Positions 33,640 through 43,378 of a stretch of DNA of 64,000 nt are shown piece after piece. Location: NCBI RefSeq assembly GCF_030272615.1, contig NC_081413.1, positions 182,228,951 through 182,292,950 of the forward strand, read 5' to 3'. The notes under the pieces are model-generated. The model was not told the DNA's origin and made no database searches. It saw nothing but the letters and a program-made list of their open reading frames with translations. Made by a program: the position numbers and the translations under genes. Each line of letters opens with the position of its first letter. Positions within the stretch are counted from its first letter, which is position 1. Source of the DNA: Cryptomeria japonica. Taxonomy: Eukaryota; Streptophyta; Pinopsida; Cupressales; Cupressaceae.

Positions 33640-34800
33640 GGACACACATGACACCATAGTTTCAAATCCAAAATTTCATAGGCTCTTTCATAATTGTTTG
33701 CTTCATTTATTTGATCTCAAGACAGTCTACTATGTAGAAGATGCTCTCAAAATCATAATAAAATCTTTTAATTCAGGAAGGCTGCTAAGAATCTTCCCAT
33801 CATAACAATGAACAAAATCATTTATCATTAACTTGAATTTTGCAAGAGTTTCATCAAGTTCTTATTTTCCACTTTCTTTTCCATTCTGAATTTTATTCCT
33901 GATTTCATCCATGAAGAAATTCCTTAGCCTATGCATCCTGTTGTTAGCCATCACTTGACCAAGTGCTGAGGAAGGTGTCAAGTTCTTTCCCAAGAAGCAA
34001 TTGACAAAATCTGGCCTTACCAGATACAACATGTTAAAAATCTCTTTGAAGTTATTCTAGAAAAGCATTCCTGAGAGTAGAATGTGTAGTTTTTAATTAA
34101 CCTTTTTCAATTAATTCCATATATTTGATCTGTTATTTCAATTTTGATGACCTTCATAAAAAACAAGTAGGCTTGGGCTCTCTAAAAGAAATTTTCCAAT
34201 ATTCTTAGCCTATTCAGTTAGGTTAACATTTTTCTCACAAATTAGGTATACAAAAAGATTGTAGCTAATAACAAGCACACTTTTTCTTCTATGGCACTCA
34301 CATAGCATTGCCAAATGCCTAAAGTTTAATTATTTTTTCCCCTGATGGTTGCTCTTAGCTATTTTAATAATCTATTCATATTCACAATTTGAATGAACTT
34401 CATTCCAAAATTTCTTTGATCTGTTTAGCAAAAACCTAGAATGTCAATATACTCCACTTCTTGAACTCCCTTTCCCAAGGGAAAGGCGTGTTTTTAGGAG
34501 AAATGATCAAAGGCTTGTTTTTGGGAAATAATTCTAGGTAGATCTTTAGAAAACTTATAATGAGAAATGTTTTGCCTCTCCCTGAAGCATGAGAAATAAC
34601 ACAACCTCCCACCTCATCTGATGTAGGAAGTTTCATTTTTTTTGGAATCAAAACTCCTCCAATATTTCTCCACAAAAATTCAAATGCATCTTGTTGGTGA
34701 GCATACATGCTTTCTTTTAAGCTTGGAATATCCACATAGAATTGTCTTGAGGACAAGTTTCAAGGAAAGAGTTTATACTATGGTCTTCAATATGTATAAG
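33640..34800 (-). pseudogene. CLASSY-like SNF2 helicase gene fragment
   Basis: The minus-strand frame 34756-34436 reads IPSLKESMYAHQQDAFEFLW, then GGCVISHASGRGKTFLIISF (Walker A with GKT) and PLIISPKNTPFPWEREFKKW. This matches the start of the SNF2 ATPase domain of plant CLASSY proteins, which help recruit Pol IV in RNA-directed DNA methylation. Further left, in shifting frames: KSVLVISYNLFVYLICEKN; SPSLLVFYEGHQN, where the DEGH box is YEGH; LHILLSGMLF and NNFKEIFNMLYLVRPDFV; and FVHCYDGKILSSLPELKDF near 33780. These are in the correct order for about 370 codons of the first RecA lobe and beyond. Many stops make it a pseudogene. No introns are evident within the fragment. The helicase C-terminal lobe is missing, cut off by the GA tract at 33,635. 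Confidence 0.75.
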
Positions 34801-34834
34801 TTTGGGGAACATGACAATTCCACTCCATGAGCAT

Positions 34835-34897
34835 AATAGAGAAAGGGAGAGGGAGAAGGAGAGGGAGAGGGAAAGTGAGAGTGAGAGAGATATAAGA

Positions 34898-34957
<60 letters not shown>

Positions 34958-35296
34958 CTTTACCTCTCTCCCTCTCACAAGAGAGAGAGAGAGAAAGGGA
35001 AAGGGATAGGGAGAGAGAAGGGAAATGGGAGAGAGAGAGAGAGAGAGAGATCCCTTTACCTATCTCCTTCTCCCTCTCTCCCTCGCCCTCTTCCCTTTTC
35101 TCTTTTTCCCTAGATCCCTTTCCCATTCTCTCTCTCTCACTCCCTCTCCCTATCCCTCTCTCTCTATCCCTATCCTAAACAAGGTATCAAATATCCCTCT
35201 CTCACACTTACACTCACCAAGCCTCTCTTTCTCTCTAGATCCCTTTACCCTTATCTCTCCCCATACTCTCTCTCTCTCTCTCTCTCTATCCTAAAC
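34835..35296. repeat. GA to CT switching low-complexity block
   Basis: Plus-strand GA runs (34843-34954, 34980-35050) alternate with CT runs (34955-34980, 35051-35290). The block therefore contains large imperfect inverted repeats of purine and pyrimidine tracts. Open frames of alternating Arg/Glu or Leu/Ser are artefacts. Confidence 0.8.
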
Positions 35297-35330
35297 AAGG
35301 TATCGGATATTATCTGATATCCGATACCTT
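35297..35330. repeat. Perfect palindrome, 14-bp arms, 6-base loop
   Basis: aaggtatcggatat, loop tatctg, atatccgatacctt. Related tatccgatatcc sequence appears at 54130-54145 beyond the gypsy element. Removing that element brings the two to within about 180 bp of each other. Confidence 0.85.
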
Positions 35331-35404
35331 TCATTTTTAAATATCACTAATATATATTATTAATATATATAATATATATAATATATTAATGTATTAATAC
35401 TATT
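35331..35404. other. AT-rich (TA)n target sequence
   Basis: Alternating TA sequence into which the outer gypsy element inserted. The bases just left of the LTR are ctatt (35400-35404) and just right ctata (54066-54070). Confidence 0.7.
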
Positions 35405-36599
35405 TGTGGGATGCAAAATTCATTCTTCTATTAGCAAAGTAATCAATTAGAAACAAGGGAAATCACGAATCCCTATCCTAATCAGAATTTAACAAACAAC
35501 ACAATGGAATAATGCAATTAAGAAATATAGGAACTATAAATCATCAAATCAATAAAAACTCCCTATTTCGTGAATGCGTAGAACTTCCATTGCTCTTCTC
35601 TTCTTCGTGGTATAATGGCTCTCAGATATTGCATTGTTAACCTGCAAGTGACACAAAGATTCAAAGTTTGTGATTGAGAATAATCGAGATTGGATGCTCA
35701 ATTTATAGAAAATTGGAGAAGATTGATTGAAAGGTGGAACAGATTGATCAAGAGGTGTGAACTTAGGTGAGCTCAAATGCAAATTGATAGTTGAGCTACT
35801 GATTGTAGAAGTGAAACTTAATAGATTGAATAGATTAATTTCGTCAACTAATTGAGAAAAATCTGATTGAAGGAAGAAAAAGAATGATTGGAGGAAATAA
35901 AGAAGATGACACAGAGAGCTTAATTTAGAAAAAGCTAACTGAAAGATGGAAATAGAAGTTGAAGAGATAAATAATTTAGTTAATTAATTTAGCATGTGCT
36001 TGCAATTAGATTTATATTTTCAATTTAATCTTTGCATGAGATATTATTCAAATAATTGAATTTATTAATTCAATTTAGCATTTGAATATATTTAGAACTT
36101 GACTTTGATTTTCAATTTGGTTTTTGAAATCATGCACATGTATTTGAATTTGGGAGAAATTAGAAGAAATGAAATTAGGATTTGGGGATTTGGAAATGGA
36201 AGAATTAATTAGTTAATTAAATAATTCAAAGAAATTATTTAATTAATTAGAAATAGAATTTAATTAAATAATAAAGATTATTTAATTTAAAGGATTAAAT
36301 CACAATTAATTAAATAATAAATATTTAATTAATATTTAGAAGAGGGTTGAATGATTAGATGATTAGAGATAGAAATTGAATAATTAGTAACTTGTTTAAA
36401 TAATAAAGATTATTTAAATTGGGGAATTAATTAGAATTAATTAAATAATTAATATTTAATTAATATTTAGAAAATGATTAAAATGATTAAATGATGAAAG
36501 AATAATTAATTTATTTAAATAATAAAGATTATTTAAATTGGGGAATTAGTCATAATTAATTCAATAATAAATATTTAATTAATATTTAGAAAATGGTTT
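35405..36599 (-). repeat. Outer gypsy 3' LTR, left piece
   Basis: Collinear with 52578-53764. The last bases ggttt (36595-36599) form the left target copy of the inner element. The AT-rich part (36200-36599) has tandem units containing tttaaataataaagatta. Confidence 0.9.
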
Positions 36600-38264
36600 T
36601 GTGTGGGAGAAAAAGTGACACTAAGCTAACATGCCCTAATCTCACTTTCAACCACACACTTGTGGAATATGAAAGAGCCTAGAGGTATCACACAATTGGC
36701 TACTTCTTCTTGTGGAAGAGAGAGCCACGGGCTACCTATTAGGATTTCTATTCCTTTGTTGTAATTGAAAGATGAAATGATGCAAGTTCAATCCCTAACC
36801 CCAAAGTGCAAGTATGAACTAATAACAAGATTACAGAATTGAACTTAAATGATGGAAAGCTGTAAACACAAGGACAAGACAAGAATGCAAATGCGTACCC
36901 GAAGTTAAAATCTGACTGAAAATGTTCGGGACGGGGGCGCGGGCGCCACTGTCCTGATTCTGCCCCTGAAACTGCTCCGGAAACTGCTATTTTGCAAAGC
37001 TGTCAAAAATGCTGAAAACTGCTGTCAGAAGGACCAGGGCACCCAGCGCCCTTGTCCCAGGGACCAGGGCGCCCAGCGCCCCTGTCCTAGCAGGACTAGG
37101 GCGCCCCACGCCCCTGTCCTGGTCTTTTGCTCTGAGATTTGGTGTGAAGTTCGGTCTCCATCTGCTTCTTCCGGATCTGTAACTTGCGGCATCGTCCGAA
37201 TTCTGAAACCTGCACTTATATCTGAAAAGGTGTGGTGGGCGGCTATATAGGGTTTTGCCTTAGTCAAACCCCCACTTCGGTGATTTCCACCTCCACGAAT
37301 AGCCAAGTTGTATTGTAAAATGTATTGTGTGTGCAGACCTAGTGTGTGTGCAAGGTCCTTAAATGCAAGAAAGCAAACTAGAGCAACCTAGAAAGTAAAC
37401 CCTAATTGCTTGTAAATGATAATGTAAATGCTCTAAATCAAGATGTAAAGTGATCTAAAGCATGAATAAAGGATATATTGAAGCTTATGCAAAGACATGA
37501 AAACAACATGAAATCATACCCAACCCTCAAGGGAGGAGTACAAGCCAATCTTTAGTCGGTAATCTCCTATTGTTCTTCAATGTCTCCCAAGCCCTAAGTG
37601 GATGAATGAAATTGATGAATGCTTGATGGATGAATGTTGAATGTTGTTGAAGTCTTCAAAGATCTAGTCTTTCGCTACATAGAAGGTCCTCCAAAGCCAA
37701 AAATCTGGATCCTTTCAAATGAAGAAAGAGAGCTCTTATATATGAAACCCTAGGTCTTAATTTCAACTTTAGGCCGACCTAGAGATTGAATATCCCGCCA
37801 ATTTCTTGGGGTTAAGCTTTATTTTATGATTGGATCGTGCTCCTAAAATTTCAGGAAAAATGTCTGGGACCATGTTGCACTCCGGGCGCCATGGTCCCGA
37901 CAACTTTTCACCAAATTTTCAGGGCCATCGGATATGATGATTTTAGAGCGAATCCTGAAGTTACAGCTGATTTTGAGATGTTTTGGCCCCCGAAATCAAG
38001 CCCCCAAGTTCAAAATAGGACCTAATTAGGGTTTTAGATTAAATGATGCATTGGAAGAATAAAATGAAAGGGGCACACTTTAATGAAAAGGGCCCAACTT
38101 TATGATATGGGAGATGATAAAATAGAACCTTAGACCTAATTAATTTAATTAATTAAGTGCTAAAGGGGAAATGTAATGCAAAATGCAAAATGCACCAAGG
38201 CGGGTGCTAAACTAGGTGTGAAATTGTACCACCCTAGCAAGTGCGTACAATTTACGATGCTACA
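36600..38264 (-). repeat. Inner gypsy 3' LTR
   Basis: 1,665 bp. It includes a GC-rich array of near-palindromes (37031-37120) and the inverted repeat gggaccatg...catggtccc (about 37865-37897). Confidence 0.93.
37028..37125. repeat. GC-rich near-palindromic triplet in LTR
   Basis: Three consecutive units of about 30 bp (ggaccagggcgcccagcgcc, cctgtcc ends) whose halves are inverted copies. The same array lies at 43809-43905 in the other LTR, and weaker versions at 16440-16640 in the old solo LTR. It could fold as hairpins in RNA. Role unknown. Confidence 0.7.
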
Positions 38265-38279
38265 TTTAGCCCCCACTTT
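38265..38279 (-). promoter_or_regulatory. Polypurine tract of inner gypsy element
   Basis: Minus-strand AAAGTGGGGGCTAAA directly before the 3' LTR. Primes plus-strand synthesis. Confidence 0.85.
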
Positions 38280-39889
38280 AGCGGTCATATGAACACTACG
38301 TGCATATGCAAGCTAAAGTATAGAAAAGTAAACATTATTTGAAAAAGGATATATCCATAAGTAGTCGGACGAAGCCCCCAGCGGTATCTGTAGTACACAG
38401 TTAGGAACCGCACCCTACAAAACACACGTTAGATCACAAAATCACCTAATGCTTACTAAGGAAGGCGATGAAAATTCGAGGGTAGCTATATGCCCCCCCC
38501 TGTTTCGGCTTGCTAATTTTAGCGAGTTGAAACAGGGTATCATGTTTACCACTTCGAATTGTTAAAGAAATATTGATGACAAATGCTCACAAGAAGATTT
38601 GATATGAGAGCACAAAGTAATGGAGAATCATTTGGTAAGAAAGAGGACTAAATCTCAATTCCAACAAAACAAAGAGTGTGAGGATTTGAGAGTTCTCTAA
38701 CACAAGATGAAGGATGTAAATGGAAACAAAATGCAAAGAGAAGAAAAGAAAGGAAAAAAAGCATGAATACACACATTGGTGATCCATGAGAAGAATAGTG
38801 AGAGAGAAAACATGGACTTCTCGCCCCTAGATCTTGTCTAGGTGATCCATGGGAAAAAGGACATTGAAAACTAGCCCCTAGAGTCTGTCTAGGTGATCCA
38901 TGTAAGGGAGGAGAGTGAGAAAGTCTAGCCTTATGCCGGTAGTTCCACTCAACCTCGTGCATGTGTGTGTAAGTGAGGTTAGAAGCATCTCATAGGAGTC
39001 TATGCCCGAGTATGCTACAACCTGTATATGTATAGTACAAAAGCGTGACATCTCTCTCTAAGAGTCTATGCTCTGGTTCCGAGAATGAACTATTGCTCAA
39101 AAAGTGTAATGTTCATGTCATAAGAAAATTAGAAAAAGGATACCTACCTTCATCACAAAAGAAGATACCCCAAAAATGCAACAATGTCATAGATCCAAGC
39201 AAGAGAGTTTTGCACTCTTTAAGCAAGGATAAGATAGTTGAAAAGGGATATCTTGTAGTATGTGTAAAGGAGATCCTTAAAGGAGAAGAGATCTTTGTAT
39301 AAAAGATACCTATCCCTGAGAGGAACTGTCTTAGACAAATATAACATCTTCTAGAATAAGACAAAGAAGAGAATAAGAATGCAATACTTCCTTCTTTTGC
39401 GAGGTGAAAGTGATTCTTAATGAAGGATGACGCTCCTTTTAACCCAATTGGGAGAGTGAATTCATTATGGATGTATTTTACCAAGTGCAAAAGAGGTTGT
39501 AGTCAAGGACTTACACCTCTTGTAAGAGAGAATCCTTGAACAAACAACAAATGCCTACAAGGAATAACATCAAGTAATAAAGTTCACACCATCCACAAAA
39601 TAGGAAAAAAGTGGATCCTTAGATAAAAATAAGGAAAGATCATTGCCTCCAAAGGATAAGGACAATGAGAAGGACTTACATAATCTTCTAGGGAGAGATT
39701 TGGACATAAGAAAAAGAAGAGATCTATGAAATCACTCTTGTCCCCATAGGAACAAGAAAATTAGGCTATTATGTTGCTTCAAAAAATATATGATTGCACT
39801 TGAAATTGTACCATCATGAATGACAATGAGCCCCCAGTAAATGAGCTACCAATGTCACATAATGATGAGCAACATAATAGCCATTAATG
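38280..39889 (-). other. Inner gypsy 3' interior, no domain found
   Basis: About 1.6 kb where RT, RNase H and integrase would be expected. Frames are short and full of stops on both strands. A diverged tandem motif (gatccatg with cctagatcttgtctagg or cctagagtctgtctaggtg) repeats at 38800-38900. Confidence 0.6.
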
Positions 39890-40696
39890 TTATTTAGAGA
39901 CATGATAGATTGAATGAGGTATTTGAATATGACATGCTAAATGCTCAACTATAAGTGAGATCAAAAACATGTATAAAATGATAAAAATTGAAGAAGAAAA
40001 GTCACAAGAAATATTAGAAGAGGGATGAGTGTAATTTATTAGAGCCTTATCCCTGGGGAAAAGGACTTTATGATGAATAGGAGATAAAGATTCATAAGTA
40101 GATTTAGAAATTCGAGGGGATTCATAAAGAGATTTGTTCATCGCCAAGATTTTCTTATGAGGAGAATTAGAGTTGATAGAAGTAGAAGATGATTTAGTTG
40201 AAGTGAGATCATCATCACTACTAAATATAGCATTCACATTGAGAGATGGCCTTTTAGATGCTTTGGTACGTTTGCAGGGATTATAGCCGAGTCCAAAGGC
40301 ATAATTGTGAAAATTAGTCTCTAGAGGAACTTTTATCCCTTGTTCATGAGCACCACAACCATTTCCATGATACCCATGCTTAGCAAAAATGCGAAAACCA
40401 CGACCATAACGATCAGCCATTTTAGGAAGAGAAGGTGGTTTTTCATAAGACAAAGAATCAAACTCTTCATAATTAGAGGTGTGAGGAGAAGAAGTTTGAG
40501 AAGCGGCCACAAAATTATTGCTCATAGGTTCAAGTAAGACTGATTGATCTCTAGTTTCTTCCTTCTTTTTACCTTTAAGATCTCTAGGAGGAACCCTATA
40601 CTCACCTACAAAGGTGGGATTAAAATCAAGAGATCCCCAATCATCTTCTGCGAGAACCTTCTCAGGATCAAAAGCCTTTTCATGTGTAGACTCAAG
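39890..40696 (-). CDS. G-patch region of the inner gypsy ORF (after an in-frame UGA)
   Basis: This is the same frame as the 778-codon ORF upstream. After the UGA at 40694-40696 the frame stays open through FDPEKVLAEDDWGSLDFNP and VPPRDLKGKKKEE to an ATG at 40525, and on to a stop at about 39887-39889. Residues about 40-90 after that ATG are YGRGFRIFAKHGYHGNGCG and HEQGIKVPLE, a G-patch with its glycine spacing. G-patch domains bind nucleic acid and follow the protease in several plant and animal retroelements. The rest is Ser-rich. Because coding quality does not drop after the UGA, the stop is probably a recent mutation (for example CGA to TGA). Confidence 0.75.
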   Translation of the reverse strand, partial: LESTHEKAFDPEKVLAEDDWGSLDFNPTFVGEYRVPPRDLKGKKKEETRDQSVLLEPMSNNFVAASQTSSPHTSNYEEFDSLSYEKPPSLPKMADRYGRGFRIFAKHGYHGNGCGAHEQGIKVPLETNFHNYAFGLGYNPCKRTKASKRPSLNVNAIFSSDDDLTSTKSSSTSINSNSPHKKILAMNKSLYESPRISKSTYESLSPIHHKVLFPRDKALINYTHPSSNISCDFSSSIFIILYMFLISLIVEHLACHIQIPHSIYHVSK

Positions 40697-43033
40697 TCAA
40701 GAAGGATCTTCTTCAGGAGCTTCAGACTCATCCAAAGAATTTTGATTATTAGAGGGTGATGATTCATCCATAGGTATCTTGTTTAAAGAGTCATCATTAG
40801 AAGAGGAAGATTTAGAAGAACTCCCTTTGGAAGTAGATGTTTGCAAACAAGCCTGAAGATTAGTATCACCTATCAAGGTATATGTCTTATTGTTATAAAT
40901 AAATTTAACTTGTCTATGCAATGTAGAGGGGACAACTTGCATACTATGAATCCAAGGTCTCCCTAATAACAAGCTGTATGTTAGATTTCCCGACATAACA
41001 TGGATAGGAGTAGGCAAAGTAACAGGTCCCACTGTGACGGGTAAGGTGATAATACCTAATGAAGACTTAGCCACATTATCAAAGCCTCGAATGGGATGAG
41101 AGTCAGGCTCAATAAGGGACGTATCCACATTCATCTTATGCAATAGATTAATGCTACACACATTAAGACCAGAGCCATTATCTACTAGTGTTCGCCTTAT
41201 AGCAGTGTCTTTCATGATAACCACAATCATCAAGGGATCATATTGATGTTGGATTTCACTAGTAGGCAACTCATCTTGAGCTTTAGGATTCATCACAGAG
41301 TTAACCAAAGATGTTATATTACTAGTTGTATTCAGTGGAGGAACATTCAAATCTTTCAAGGCATCTTGTAACATTCCATGATGAATAGAAGAAGTTTGGA
41401 TCAAATCCCAAAGGGATATCTTAGCAGTGGTAGCTTTAAGTTGTTCTATGAGATCATAGTCCTTACTAAGCATTTGTGAAATACGAGGAGCTTGAGGAAG
41501 AATATGTTGGGAAGGAGGAAGCGAAGTGGGGATAACTGGAGGAGGATTAGGTTGCATATTGTTTCTTGTGTTATAGGTATGGGCAACCGCATGATAACTC
41601 TCTCTAGTCAGTTGCTTAGCATACTCATAAGGGCTCTTAGTAGAATAACCTCCTTGCATAGTAATAATAGGTTTCTTAGGCATGCAAAAAGAATCATTAG
41701 CATAACCACCTTGAACCACTAAGATAGGCTTATTTAAAGGTTGAGAATTTTGAGAAGGATAAGCACCTTGGACAGTGAAGAGAGGTTTGTTAGGTGTCTC
41801 ATTCACATGTATCAAATTGATTGAGGATGGTTTAGAGGAATGAACAAAAGTGTTGGAAGAATTATTGATAGTCTTCTCTTGCACTAAAATCTTATCACAG
41901 ATCAAATCAATTTTAGGAGAGAGACAAGGGATAGGCATTGATGTTCTAGTAGGAAGAGTAATACTAGGAAAGGTCATATCATCCTTTATCATCACAGGAT
42001 CTACATGGGGAATAAACTCTCTAGGAGAAGGATCAACACTACTCTCTAAAGTCTCACTTTTGAGAGAGAGATATTTGAAAGAGATGTTAACCATCTTGCT
42101 TTGAACTAGGGTTTCCTTATGAGTAGAACCAAGTTGAGGAAAGGGAGAATAATTGAGATTCAAGGAAGGTGAGGAATTATCAAGGGAGAGAGAATAATCT
42201 ACACCTTCTTCTAATGGTTCATCCCAAATAGTGAAGTGGTTGAAAGGAATGTTTGAAGTATTGTCAATTTCGGGAGAGGAGATAAATTTGTTTATTAATT
42301 CCTCATCCTTAGGAGGAAGAGCATCAATAGATGTGTTAAACTCATCCTCTTTCCTCAAAATATGTTCAATATGATCTTTAGGGGAGAGAGAATTAAGGAA
42401 ATTGCTTATTATTTCATCTTCTTTCTCTAAGGGATGCTTATGGGTAAGACAAACTTTAGGAGAAGGGTAAGCATTTATCATTAATTCATCATCTCTAGTG
42501 GGAATTTTGTTGGAAAAGGAAATTCCATCACTAGGAAATGTAGGGATAATGTCATCTTCTTGCACAAAAGGATCCTCATGAAGGGAGTGTTTTTTAGGAG
42601 GAACATGAACATATTTCTCCAAAGATTCATGCTTAGGAAGGAGATCTTTGAAAGAAGTGTTCATAACCTCTTGTTGCACTAACATGCCCCCATTGGAAGG
42701 ACCAACATTAGGAGAAAATAAGTCAATGTCCATCAATACCTTTTCACTTAGAGAGGCATCATGGAGGGAAGGTGAAGTAACATTAAGAAAGGTGTTTATG
42801 ATATCATTCTCTTCCTCTAGGATAGCTAAATAGGAAGGGCACATTTTAGGAGAATTGTCAAGATCACTCTTAAAGTCTACATCCTTGGAGCATGGGAGAG
42901 TCTCAAAGGGATTGGTAGCAATTATTTTAGGCACTAAAATGTTGTTATAGACGGGGGGAGGTTCTTTAGGAGAAAGAAAAATTGAAACAAGGGAAGCTAA
43001 CCCATTATCACATCTATGAAATGAATGCATCAT
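40694..43033 (-). CDS. Inner gypsy ORF: Ser/Pro-rich region plus retropepsin
   Basis: 778 codons from an ATG at 43033. Residues 1-400 are Ser/Pro/Asp-rich with imperfect internal repeats (LVQ-x-VN-SFK, PFVQEDDIIPTFPS). Residues 415-463 hold three 19-residue units ending VQGAY, VQGGY, MQGGY. Residues about 520-560 (YDLIEQLKATTAKISLWDLI) are the segment that precedes the protease in Tat-like gypsy polyproteins. Retropepsin lies at residues about 598-720, with TLVDNGSGLNVCS (Asp618; DNG in place of DSG or DTG, common in this lineage) and SLLLGRPWIHSMQVVPSTLH (688-707). No capsid fold or zinc knuckle was seen. The ORF ends at UGA and continues in frame into the G-patch part. Confidence 0.85.
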
Positions 43034-43357
43034 GACAACAATTTTCGTCTTTCAAATGATAACACATGCAAAATAGAAGGAAATGTTTAATTTTAACCAA
43101 TGCAAGCACTTAGAATGTAGATTTAGAAAATGAAATTTATGATTCAAATGAGTTCCTAAATCAGATTTGAAATTATTGATCCCAATTAAGCTATCCACAA
43201 GTTCAACTTTGAATTGAAAAACTTAGGGTTTTAGCAAAAATTTCCCCTAAATTTTTTAATCTTGCAAGAAATTGAGACTTGTAAATACAATTTTGAATTT
43301 GAAATAGCATAAACACTCAAATTTGAAAACATAAATCAGAATTAGAGAAGATTGGAG

Positions 43358-43375
43358 TTCACGTCGGGTTCACCA
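43358..43375 (-). promoter_or_regulatory. Primer binding site, tRNA-Trp type
   Basis: On the plus strand ttcacgtcgggttcacca. From memory this equals the 3' end of plant tRNA-Trp including CCA. It lies three bases from the 5' LTR. Confidence 0.78.
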
Positions 43376-43378
43376 AAA

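Noticed and set aside
34773-35294. Overlapping open frames in the GA/CT block
   Set aside because: Low-complexity Arg/Glu or Ser/Leu translations on both strands, with no domain.
37025-37306. Small Gly/Trp/Arg-rich protein on the minus strand
   Set aside because: Lies in an LTR and overlaps a GC-rich palindrome array. The copy in the other LTR is only partly collinear, and there is no sign of selection.
41492-42833. Plus-strand open frames opposite the 778-codon ORF
   Set aside because: Shadow frames of a long real ORF on the minus strand.
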